Assembly: GCA_028282465.1 (NCBI GenBank)
Contig: JANQHX010000083.1
Coordinates: 1-40,160, forward strand
From: Gynuella sp.
GTDB lineage: Bacteria > Pseudomonadota > Gammaproteobacteria > Pseudomonadales > Natronospirillaceae
DNA: 40,160 nt
Direction: 5' to 3'
Below, piece after piece: positions 6,725-14,289 of the stretch (the first letter of the stretch is position 1; each line of letters opens with the position of its first letter). The translations under genes were made by a program, and so were the position numbers. The notes under the pieces are model-generated. The model made no database searches. It was given only the letters and a program-made list of their open reading frames with translations, and had not been told where the DNA came from.

Positions 6725-8128
6725 TTAATGAACCGCCCCATGTTCAGAATCGGCATAGGGCGAATCTGATTTCTGAGAATAAATTGAATGATAAGGTTGT
6801 ATTTCATGATGGCTTTGTAAAAAGATATTGGCTAAATCAAATAAAGCCTGGGTGATGCCTTTGTACCCTGACCAACACCGTTGAAAGCCACCCACAAAGT
6901 CATACTGGGGGAATCCCATTCTCAAAATAGGCACACCTAACCGCTCTGCGCTCTCTGTGGCATGGGAGTTACCAATTAATATGTCAACACTGTTTTCCGA
7001 TGCTAGGTTTTCTAAATCTTCTAAGTCACCAATATGAATCACTTCAATGGGCAATTTCGTGACAGATTTTGCCTTAGCCGGAATAACACAAACCTTTGAA
7101 GTAGCACCGATACTGGCAAGCAGATCATGAAAACCTATGACCAAGTCACCATCACCCGCAATTGCGGCAGACTTTGAGCCCACCATAAAGTGACAATCCA
7201 GTAGTGCATCTTGTAATTGACTGCGATGCCTTTGCCATTTTGTAGGAACAATTTCACCGCTGATATTGGTTAAACAATGAAACCAATCGTCAACGGAATC
7301 CAGTGTCATTAAATGGGAAAAATGAAAACTGGGTACACCGGTTTTATCTAATAATGATTTACCGGCGGACTTTAAGCTGTCTCCCACAACCAAGGTTGCA
7401 ACACTTTCGCCTGCTGTTTTTAAGTCAGCAATGGAAGTACCGCCGGTTGTTAAAGGATTAAAACCTTCGTCAGCTAAATGGCCATCCAAGGAGCCGGACA
7501 AATCAGGAATCAATAAAGGTCTTAAACCAAAGCTTTCGATACTTTCGGTCACAAACTCCAGGTCACCCGGCGTTAGGTTAGCGTTACACAGCACATTCAC
7601 TTGCTTACGCTTAAAACCCACTTTTTCACCTTTACCTTCTTTCACAGAATTAGGCACTAAGGTTTCAATAATGGATTGCACTGCTAGGGCAAAACCCGAT
7701 TCAAAACAGCCTGAAAAGTCTGGAGTATTTACCGCCACTACTTCGGTACCATTTAACTCTGGGTGTTTTTTTCGAAACTCTTTGGTTGCCCGTTGAATAT
7801 CGGTGCCCTGAGTTTCAGCTAGACCTGTTGTGACTAAACCGATGACTGATGGGCTGCTTTTTTCAGCGACAACCTTCAATGCTTCAACGATATTGTCATC
7901 AGCACCCATGACGGCACTCACTTGATCCATTGCGGTGGTTTGTAATGGAATGGGCTCACGAAAGTGACGTACAAAAAATACTTTGGCAAAAGCGGTACAA
8001 CCTTGTGAACCGTGCATAATTGGCATGGCTCTGGAGAACCCTAAAAAAGCCAAAGATGCGCCAATGGTTTGGCTGGCTTTTAATGGGCTAACCGATAAAG
8101 CTTTTTTACGTTTGACTAATTCAGCCAT
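6725..8128 (-). CDS. nifN: NifN, FeMo-co scaffold beta subunit
   Basis: NifN pairs with NifE in the alpha2-beta2 scaffold on which NifB-co is converted to FeMo-co. The 467-residue product opens with [23 protein letters not shown] and has Cys44 in HGSQGC, the cysteine that holds the interface [4Fe-4S] cluster in Azotobacter Nif[16 protein letters not shown] and [16 protein letters not shown] are further family landmarks. The ATG overlaps the nifE stop by one base (TAATG), so translation is coupled. The C-terminal 30 or so residues are polar and variable, as in other NifN proteins. Confidence 0.96.
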   Translation of the reverse strand: MAELVKRKKALSVSPLKASQTIGASLAFLGFSRAMPIMHGSQGCTAFAKVFFVRHFREPIPLQTTAMDQVSAVMGADDNIVEALKVVAEKSSPSVIGLVTTGLAETQGTDIQRATKEFRKKHPELNGTEVVAVNTPDFSGCFESGFALAVQSIIETLVPNSVKEGKGEKVGFKRKQVNVLCNANLTPGDLEFVTESIESFGLRPLLIPDLSGSLDGHLADEGFNPLTTGGTSIADLKTAGESVATLVVGDSLKSAGKSLLDKTGVPSFHFSHLMTLDSVDDWFHCLTNISGEIVPTKWQRHRSQLQDALLDCHFMVGSKSAAIAGDGDLVIGFHDLLASIGATSKVCVIPAKAKSVTKLPIEVIHIGDLEDLENLASENSVDILIGNSHATESAERLGVPILRMGFPQYDFVGGFQRCWSGYKGITQALFDLANIFLQSHHEIQPYHSIYSQKSDSPYADSEHGAVH

Positions 8129-9588
8129 TAGCTTGCCTCCCTTTTCTCTGCATCGGCAGAGGGTTGTTCATTGGGAGTGAGCATGGTGAGCGCCTCTGCT
8201 TTGATACCCACAGATGCACCAGACTCCCAAGGAGCAGGTTTTTTCGCTTGGGTCCAAACTGGGCTTTCCAGGGTTTGACAGAGCTGTTTTACCAACTCAA
8301 TCATTCCATCATAACCGGCATAGCCAAATTCGCGTTCTTGATTAATATCGAGGAAAGGTACTCGAGCTTTTAATGCCGTGTACATGTTTCTGCCACCGGC
8401 AATTAAGATGTCGGCTTTGTATTCTTTAACAATTCTTAATAGCTCTTTCGGATTACCATCATCAATCATCAGGGTGTCATCACCCATGAGTTCTCTAATG
8501 CGAGCTTTGTCCTCTTCGGTAGACTTTTTGGTGCCGGTGGCCACCACTTTCATACCTAAATCTTGCAAGGCAGAAATGACTGACCAAGACTTAACACCAC
8601 CGGTATAAAGCAATACCCTTTTACCTTGAAGGCGAGGACGCCAAGCTTCCAATTTGTCACGAATGGATTTTTCTTCCCTTAGAATTAAGGCCTCTGTGCG
8701 AGCGGTTAAGTCATCATCATTTAACGATTTAGCAAAATCCCGTAATGCCTGAGAAGTATCGGTAATGCCGTAAAAACTTCCTTCAAACCAAGGAATGTTA
8801 AAGCGCTCATTGAGTTTACGAGCCACGTTAATCATTGCTTTAGAACACACCATCATATTCACTTCGGCTTTATGCATGGTTTGTACTTCTTCGAAACGAG
8901 CATCGCCTGACAGTGTGCATAGAATTCGAAGGCCGAGCTCATCTAACAATGGCAACACATGCCAAAACTCACCAGCAATGTTGTATTCGCCTATTAGGTT
9001 GACGTCATGAACCTTAATGCCATTCTTACCCATGGGTGCTGGCTCTGGGTCACGAGTACCCACCACGTATTTAATCATGGCGTCACCGGCAATTCGGTTG
9101 CCCAGGTTTTTGGTTCCATAGAAACCTGCAGCGTCCACCGATACCACAGGTACATTCCAACGTTCGGTTGCAGCTTTACAAATGGCGTCTACGTCGTCAC
9201 CAATAAGCGCAGGCACACAGGTGTTATAAACAAAAACAGCTGGAGGAGAATAAGTTTCAATGGCTTGTTTGATGCTATGAAAAAGGCGTTTTTCGCCACG
9301 CCCCATTATCACGTCTTGTTCAGTGAGGTCAGTGGTCATACCAATTCGATACAGTTTGGCGCCACTGCTTCGAGTGCCTCGGTTGTCCCAAGAGCTACCC
9401 GCACAAGCAATTGGGCCATGCACGATATGAGCAACGTCGGCTACGGGTAACAGGGCGATCTGAGCCCCGTCGAAAGCACACCCTCCTGCGGAAGCGCCAG
9501 GTTTTGGTTTCGCACAACCCGATTTGGATTTCTTGTTGTGCTCACAAGCTGGCTCATCCAGTAATTCAGCAATATCTTTAGCTTTCAT
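8128..9588 (-). CDS. nifE: NifE, FeMo-co scaffold alpha subunit
   Basis: The product is about 486 residues from the ATG at 9588, which has an AGGAG ribosome site and matches the family start ([19 protein letters not shown]). The frame extends to 9666, but the longer form would cover the promoter. Cys37 (GGC), Cys62 (ACAGSSWD) and Cys124 (YNTC) fall at the same numbers as the [4Fe-4S] ligands in Azotobacter NifE. The CxxHN-like [12 protein letters not shown] tract is also typical. It is the first gene of a ten-gene operon driven from the sigma-54 promoter at 9634-9649. Confidence 0.96.
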   Translation of the reverse strand: MKAKDIAELLDEPACEHNKKSKSGCAKPKPGASAGGCAFDGAQIALLPVADVAHIVHGPIACAGSSWDNRGTRSSGAKLYRIGMTTDLTEQDVIMGRGEKRLFHSIKQAIETYSPPAVFVYNTCVPALIGDDVDAICKAATERWNVPVVSVDAAGFYGTKNLGNRIAGDAMIKYVVGTRDPEPAPMGKNGIKVHDVNLIGEYNIAGEFWHVLPLLDELGLRILCTLSGDARFEEVQTMHKAEVNMMVCSKAMINVARKLNERFNIPWFEGSFYGITDTSQALRDFAKSLNDDDLTARTEALILREEKSIRDKLEAWRPRLQGKRVLLYTGGVKSWSVISALQDLGMKVVATGTKKSTEEDKARIRELMGDDTLMIDDGNPKELLRIVKEYKADILIAGGRNMYTALKARVPFLDINQEREFGYAGYDGMIELVKQLCQTLESPVWTQAKKPAPWESGASVGIKAEALTMLTPNEQPSADAEKREAS

Positions 9589-9633
9589 GCATAGCTCCTG
9601 CTGTGACATAAAGTTGTTCTCCGATATGGCTTT

Positions 9634-9649
9634 TGCAAACCATGAACCA
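9634..9649 (-). promoter_or_regulatory. Sigma-54 promoter of the nifE operon
   Basis: Read on the minus strand, TGGTTCATGGTTTGCA has GG-N10-GC spacing and the TTTGCA of strong -12 elements. The expected start near 9623 leaves a 35-base leader before nifE. The NifA site at 9705-9720 is centred about 90 bp upstream of this start. Confidence 0.8.
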
Positions 9650-9704
9650 CCGCTAAATAGCCCCAAGCGTACTGATTTTTAAGGGTTTTTAACTTTCATC
9701 ACTT

Positions 9705-9720
9705 TGTAGCAAAAACAACA
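9705..9720. promoter_or_regulatory. NifA activator site shared by divergent promoters
   Basis: TGTAGCAAAAACAACA fits TGT-N10-ACA exactly. It is centred about 90 bp upstream of the nifE start point and about 95 bp upstream of the hemerythrin start point, so one site could serve both directions. Confidence 0.75.
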
Positions 9721-9780
9721 TCACATCTGGATTGAGCCCTCCGCAACACACAAAACAGCCCTATTCTGGCGATTTTGTCA

Positions 9781-9796
9781 TGGCACCTGACATGCA
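9781..9796 (+). promoter_or_regulatory. Sigma-54 promoter of the hemerythrin gene
   Basis: TGGCACCTGACATGCA has the full TGGCAC -24 element and TGCA -12 element with GG-N10-GC spacing. Transcription should begin near 9807, 24 bases before the hemerythrin start codon. No other gene in this direction begins before the hemerythrin gene. Confidence 0.85.
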
Positions 9797-9830
9797 ATGA
9801 CTATTTCTTATTCATTAGGGGAGATTGACT

Positions 9831-10217
9831 GTGACTGTATTAGAATTGCCTGAAAAACTTGTGCTAAATCACGACGATATTGACTCTGACCACCAGATAT
9901 TTATCGAATTGATCGACAAAATATTGGGTGCCGACAAAAAAAGCTTCGCGAGCTGTTTTAACGAACTAGTCGAGCATACACAGGCACATTTCAATAGAGA
10001 AAACGAGTTAATGACTCAAACTGGATATAAAGCGATTGGTGAACATAAAGGTGAGCACGATCGAGTACTGGGCGACTTAATGCGTTTTAAGCAACGGGTT
10101 GATGCGGGATCTTTCGCTTTTGCGAGAGCCTTTGTAAAAGATCAGATGCCAGAGTGGTTTCATACCCATATCACGATGATGGATGCTGCTTTAGTGTTAC
10201 ATCTTAAAAGCAATTAG
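9831..10217 (+). CDS. Bacteriohemerythrin, nif-linked
   Basis: This is a single-domain hemerythrin of 128 residues with a non-haem di-iron O2-binding site. Ligand candidates are in the expected order: His21, His53 and Glu57 (HFNRE), His72 and His76 (HKGEH), His113 and Asp118 (HITMMD). No sensor or signalling domain is attached. The start is GTG at 9831, seven bases after GGGGAG; an in-frame TTG at 9825 is too close to that ribosome site. A sigma-54 promoter lies directly upstream and the NifA site is shared with nifE. The likely role is binding or buffering O2 in the cytoplasm to protect nitrogenase, as proposed for hemerythrins in other aerobes; this is inference. Confidence 0.9.
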   Translation: MTVLELPEKLVLNHDDIDSDHQIFIELIDKILGADKKSFASCFNELVEHTQAHFNRENELMTQTGYKAIGEHKGEHDRVLGDLMRFKQRVDAGSFAFARAFVKDQMPEWFHTHITMMDAALVLHLKSN

Positions 10218-10302
10218 TGTTAACAGGCCCTAGCCCAAGATTTCACAAAGGCTTCATTAAAGATACATACTATAGACATTATTTGTTATCGGTTTTGTTG
10301 GT

Positions 10303-11691
10303 ATGTATCACTGCACGGTTGATCACCACCGAGTTAGTTTTTCCAGTTTAAAAGAACTGCTCGCAAAAGCGTCACCTAAAAAATCGGGTGATGAGTTAGC
10401 AGGCATTGCCGCTGATACTGAATTGCAACGAGTGTCAGCACAAATCTGTTTAGCTAATGTGCACCTCAAAGATTTTCTCAATGAAACCTTTGTTCCTTAT
10501 GAAACCGATGAAGTCACTAGGCTCATTATAGACAGCCACCACTCAGAGGCATTTCAAGAAATATCCAGTCTCACCATCGGTGAGCTAAGAGAGCTTCTAT
10601 TAAGTGAAAAAGCAGATTCAGAGTTCTTATCTAGAATTCAGCTAGGTCTAACCCCAGAAATGGTTTCGGCTGTCAGCAAAGTCATGCGCATTCAAGATCT
10701 TATTCTGGTGTGCCAAAAATGCAGAACCGTCACCCAATTCAACAACACTATTGGACTACCCGGCCAACTCAGTGTCCGATTGCAGCCCAACCACCCCAGT
10801 GACAACCCATTGGGAATCGCAACCTCAATTATGGACGGACTTTTACTGGGCTGTGGAGATGCAGTGATTGGGATAAACCCAGCGTCGGATAACCCTGCAG
10901 TAGTACGTATATTGCTGGAATTAATGGACGGCATTATCCAAGAGTATCAAATTCCAACACAGCATTGTGTGCTTACGCATATTACAACAACAATGGAATT
11001 GATGAACGCCGGTGCGCCGGTGGATTTAATTTTTCAGTCTATTGCTGGCACCCAAAAAGCCAATGAATCTTTTGGTATTCATTTACAAATGTTAAGAGAA
11101 GCCAAGCAAGCCGGTAATGAACTGAATCGTGGAAAGCTCGGCAATAATTGCATGTATTTTGAAACAGGCCAAGGCAGTGCGCTATCGGCTGATGCTCATT
11201 TTGGTGTCGACCAACAAACCTGTGAGGCTCGGGCATATGCTGTTGCCAGAGAGTTTGAGCCATTGCTCATTAATTCTGTTGTCGGTTTTATTGGCCCTGA
11301 GTATTTATATGATGGTAAGCAAATTACTCGGGCGGGATTAGAAGATTTATTTTGCGGCAAATTATTAGGCTTACCCATGGGTTGTGATATTTGTTACACC
11401 AATCATGCCCAAGCCGATCAAGACGATATGGATGTCTTACTGACACAGTTTGCAGTGGCAGGCGGCGCTTTTATTATGGGAGTACCTGGGTCTGACGATA
11501 TTATGCTGAATTATCAAAGCACGAGTTTTCATGACGCCCTTTTCATCCGTGAAGCGCTCCACCTAAAGCCCGCACCAGAATTCCAAGCATGGTTAGAACA
11601 GATGCAGCTAATCAACCATCAAGGCAAAATTCGAAATAACACCTCAGGATTACTTCAAGGGTTTTCCAGTAAATTTTTATCAGCGGACTAA
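10303..11691 (+). CDS. eutB: Ethanolamine ammonia-lyase large subunit EutB
   Basis: EutB with EutC converts ethanolamine to acetaldehyde and ammonia with adenosylcobalamin. The 462-residue length is normal. Landmarks are LKELLAKASPKKSGDELAGI at the start, GIATSIMDGLLLGCGDAVIG and NPASDN in the barrel, and the MGCDICYTNHAQADQDD segment near the C terminus. The ATG at 10303 fits family starts but has no clear ribosome site. It lies 85 bp after the hemerythrin gene with no terminator seen between, so it may be read from the nif-type promoter. No eutA reactivase, permease or microcompartment gene is in the window. Confidence 0.96.
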   Translation: MYHCTVDHHRVSFSSLKELLAKASPKKSGDELAGIAADTELQRVSAQICLANVHLKDFLNETFVPYETDEVTRLIIDSHHSEAFQEISSLTIGELRELLLSEKADSEFLSRIQLGLTPEMVSAVSKVMRIQDLILVCQKCRTVTQFNNTIGLPGQLSVRLQPNHPSDNPLGIATSIMDGLLLGCGDAVIGINPASDNPAVVRILLELMDGIIQEYQIPTQHCVLTHITTTMELMNAGAPVDLIFQSIAGTQKANESFGIHLQMLREAKQAGNELNRGKLGNNCMYFETGQGSALSADAHFGVDQQTCEARAYAVAREFEPLLINSVVGFIGPEYLYDGKQITRAGLEDLFCGKLLGLPMGCDICYTNHAQADQDDMDVLLTQFAVAGGAFIMGVPGSDDIMLNYQSTSFHDALFIREALHLKPAPEFQAWLEQMQLINHQGKIRNNTSGLLQGFSSKFLSAD

Positions 11692-11694
11692 ACC

Positions 11695-12450
11695 ATGGCG
11701 AATATTTGGGAGTGGTTATCTCAGTACACTGATGCACGGGTTGGAATACCTAGACACGGAGTCAGCCAGTCAACGGAAGCTCAACTGAAATTTCAGTTAG
11801 ATCATGCGAAAGCGAGAGATGCGGTATGGGCGGAACTTGATTTTGTCTGGTTAGCTGAACAACTGCCCATGGATTCGATTGCCATTCAAAGCCAAGCACA
11901 GTCCAGAAGCCAGTATCTCACTCGTCCGGATTTGGGGAGAAAACTCAATAGTGATAGTTCAAATAGAGTTGCTGGCCTTGAGAAAACCCAAGTTGCCATA
12001 GTGATTGCAGATGGGCTTTCAACAACGGCAATTTCTGCTGGTATTACAGAACTTTTTTCAGAACTAAAAAAACTGGAATCTATATCTTATAAATCACAGA
12101 AGCTTTTCTTAGCGGAGCAAGCCAGAGTGGCACTGGGCGACGAGATCGGAGAGTTGTTAGAAGCTGAGCTTTGCATCATGATTATTGGAGAACGCCCAGG
12201 TTTAAGTGCCTCAGATAGCATTGGTATTTACCTAACCTACGAACCTAGAATTGGCAAAAGTGATGCGAACAGAAACTGTATTTCCAATATTCGACCAGGT
12301 GGTCTAACACCTAAAGAAGCCTGCTTTAAAATGAATTACCTGATTAACGAGTTTTATCATCGCGGACTCAGTGGCGTAACCATTAAAGATTTGTCAGATG
12401 AAATTTTGATATCTGATGATGGGGTTTCCAAATTAGAAAACAAAGACTAA
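11695..12450 (+). CDS. eutC: Ethanolamine ammonia-lyase small subunit EutC
   Basis: The 251-residue protein is the small subunit that helps bind adenosylcobalamin in the EutBC enzyme. The family motifs are clear: VIADGLSTTAI, EQARVALGDEIGELL, IGERPGLSASDSIGIYLTYEPR and NCISNIRPGGL. The first 90 residues are more variable, as usual. It starts 3 bp after the eutB stop, so the two are co-translated. Its stop codon overlaps the stop of the convergent GFA-type gene by a few bases, leaving no room for a terminator between them. Confidence 0.95.
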   Translation: MANIWEWLSQYTDARVGIPRHGVSQSTEAQLKFQLDHAKARDAVWAELDFVWLAEQLPMDSIAIQSQAQSRSQYLTRPDLGRKLNSDSSNRVAGLEKTQVAIVIADGLSTTAISAGITELFSELKKLESISYKSQKLFLAEQARVALGDEIGELLEAELCIMIIGERPGLSASDSIGIYLTYEPRIGKSDANRNCISNIRPGGLTPKEACFKMNYLINEFYHRGLSGVTIKDLSDEILISDDGVSKLENKD

Positions 12451-12887
12451 TCGTCATCGGTTTTCGTTTCACGAGTTTCTGGATAGTGCTCGTATATAAA
12501 CTCACTCGTGATGTTGGTAGTCTCGTTTGAAAAACTATAGTAAGAAGGTTTATGGTCTATAAAAACCTGCCTTCGAAACTCAAAACCGTTATCTCCAGAA
12601 AACAGCCCAGGTGAAATACCATATTCGCCTGACCTTACATCTCTTATAAACAAATGACTGCCACACTCACTGCAAAAACCTCGCTCGGCCCAGGCTGAAG
12701 ACTTAAAGGTTTTAACATGCTCTTCACCTGTAAACTCTACTTGAGTGCCACATTCCAACTCAAAAAATGGACCACCAGCCCATTTCTGACAGTACTTGCA
12801 ATGGCATGCTCCTAAATCTTGTGCATCCTTAGATATAGTGACTGTTACTAACCCACATAAACAGGTTCCTGAAATAGTTTCTGACAT
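12447..12887 (-). CDS. GFA/CENP-V-type zinc protein
   Basis: The protein of about 146 residues belongs to the glutathione-dependent formaldehyde-activating (GFA) fold family. Zinc ligands appear in order: CLCG near residue 10, CHCKYCQ near 34, and CSECG near 75. The family is broad, and activity on S-hydroxymethyl-glutathione has been shown for few members, so the substrate is unknown. The ATG at 12887 is preferred over in-frame starts at 12893 and 12914 because family members begin a few residues before the first cysteine pair. Its stop overlaps the eutC stop. Confidence 0.88.
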   Translation of the reverse strand: MSETISGTCLCGLVTVTISKDAQDLGACHCKYCQKWAGGPFFELECGTQVEFTGEEHVKTFKSSAWAERGFCSECGSHLFIRDVRSGEYGISPGLFSGDNGFEFRRQVFIDHKPSYYSFSNETTNITSEFIYEHYPETRETKTDDD

Positions 12888-13075
12888 AAGCATTCCATTA
12901 TTAAATTGATCCACAAATTCAGTCTAACTACTGACTCTATATAGCGTATAGTGCCGGACACTTTTCTGTATGTCTTTAGGCAACTACAGGAGTGCATAAA
13001 TTAAGAAAAGACAATCCTGAATATCGACGTTTTTTTCAGTTTTGATAATCTCTCGCTCTCAGAAATCACTGTCAT

Positions 13076-13095
13076 AAATCGCATCTGGGCGATTT
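13076..13095 (+). promoter_or_regulatory. Leader hairpin upstream of the sodium channel gene
   Basis: AAATCGC and GCGATTT form a perfect 7-bp stem with a 6-base loop, ending 25 bases before the start codon and 12 bases before the ribosome site. It could influence translation initiation, or be an operator. Confidence 0.4.
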
Positions 13096-13120
13096 CAGAA
13101 TCAATCGAAGGAATTAGTTA

Positions 13121-13978
13121 TTGTCCGCAACTGCCTCTGCTCCCACACTTCGAATGAAAGTGGCCAAGTTTTTAGAAGACTCGACGGTTTCTAAAGTTAT
13201 TATTTGTCTGATCATCATCAACGCCATCATTCTGGGGATGGAAACCTCAAAGGGCTTGATGGCAAGTTATGGGCAATTATTACTGACCATAGACTCTATT
13301 ATTCTTTGGATATTTGTCATTGAAATCCTGCTGAAGCTTTATGCCTATCGCTTAAAGTTCTGGAAAGACCCCTGGAGCATTTTTGATTTTGCTGTCGTGG
13401 CTATCGCATTAATTCCATCTTCTGGGCCGCTATCCGTACTGAGGGCCTTAAGAGTCTTGAGGGTACTAAGGCTGTTGACCATGGTGCCTTCTATGCGCCG
13501 AGTGGTAGGCGCTTTATTGGCGGCGATTCCTGGGTTGGGATCCATCGCTTTGGTATTAATGATTGTGTATTACGTGTTTGCGGTGATTGCGACTAAATTA
13601 TTCAGTGAATCATACCCTGAATGGTTCGGAACCCTAGGAGACTCACTCTATACGTTATTCCAGATCATGACTTTGGAAAGCTGGTCAATGGGTATATCTC
13701 GCCCAGTCATGGAGACCTTTCCTTATGCTTGGGCATTCTTTATTCCGTTCATCCTAGTAGCCACTTTTACCATGCTGAATCTGTTCATTGCCATTATTGT
13801 GAACGCCATGCAGAGCTATACTGAAAATGAAAACCAAAACACTCGACAAGCCATAAAAGCATCTCAAATTCATATCGAAGAAGATCTACATCTGCAAATA
13901 GAAGCTCTGCATCAGGATATTAAGGAACTAAAAGCACTGATACAGCCTAATAATCAATCAAACTCTAAAGGCCACTAA
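13121..13978 (+). CDS. NavAb/NaChBac-type voltage-gated sodium channel
   Basis: This 285-residue, six-helix channel subunit would form a homotetramer in the inner membrane. S1 lies near residues 24-44. S4 carries arginines at 108, 111, 114 and 117 (RALRVLRVLR). The pore filter TLESWSM at 184-190 is the sodium-selective sequence seen in NavAb. S6 is followed by a cytoplasmic helix (about 235-275) predicted to be coiled coil. The start is TTG at 13121, chosen for the AAGGAA ribosome site seven bases upstream; the next ATG (13154) would remove 11 residues. Such channels are common in marine and alkaliphilic bacteria, with roles proposed in motility and pH homeostasis. Confidence 0.93.
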   Translation: MSATASAPTLRMKVAKFLEDSTVSKVIICLIIINAIILGMETSKGLMASYGQLLLTIDSIILWIFVIEILLKLYAYRLKFWKDPWSIFDFAVVAIALIPSSGPLSVLRALRVLRVLRLLTMVPSMRRVVGALLAAIPGLGSIALVLMIVYYVFAVIATKLFSESYPEWFGTLGDSLYTLFQIMTLESWSMGISRPVMETFPYAWAFFIPFILVATFTMLNLFIAIIVNAMQSYTENENQNTRQAIKASQIHIEEDLHLQIEALHQDIKELKALIQPNNQSNSKGH

Positions 13979-14289
13979 ACCGAGTATTGACGAAAAATCA
14001 GACGATTAAATTCATTTTGATGTCTTATTTCGATATTAGAATGAGATAACTGGCTATCAATCCAAAATAAAAATCCGCAACAATCCACAAAGCTTGTAAT
14101 CATGATTAACACTCTGAACGGACTCACTTCACATTGATCGCCCGCAACTTGAACGGCCATCACATATTGAAATAAAAACCAATTGACGACGTCAATATTT
14201 CATTGGATAGCATGACCACCTACGTCACAATATGACGCCCCTTGGGTATAACCACCAAAATATCACAACTAAAAGCATAAAGGATTATC
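13979..14289. other. Intergenic stretch with paired TGACG inverted repeats
   Basis: No gene is seen in this 311-bp stretch. Its right half has two inverted repeats built from the same half-site: ATTGACG-A-CGTCAAT at 14182-14196 and CGTCA-N5-TGACG at 14223-14237. They are likely operators for the gene starting at 14290. An AAGGA ribosome site precedes that start. Confidence 0.6.
14182..14237. promoter_or_regulatory. Candidate tandem operator (TGACG half-sites)
   Basis: Two inverted repeats with shared TGACG/CGTCA half-sites are centred about 41 bp apart. They end 52 bp before the di-heme lipoprotein start. The position suits a regulator site, but the protein that binds is unknown. Confidence 0.45.

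Noticed and set aside
9776-9792. A second TGT...ACA motif overlapping the hemerythrin promoter
   Set aside because: The spacer is 11 bases, not 10, and it lies on top of the -24/-12 element, so it is not a plausible NifA enhancer.
10299-10316. A sigma-54-like TGG...TGCA at the eutB start
   Set aside because: The GG-to-GC spacing is 11, and it overlaps the start codon.
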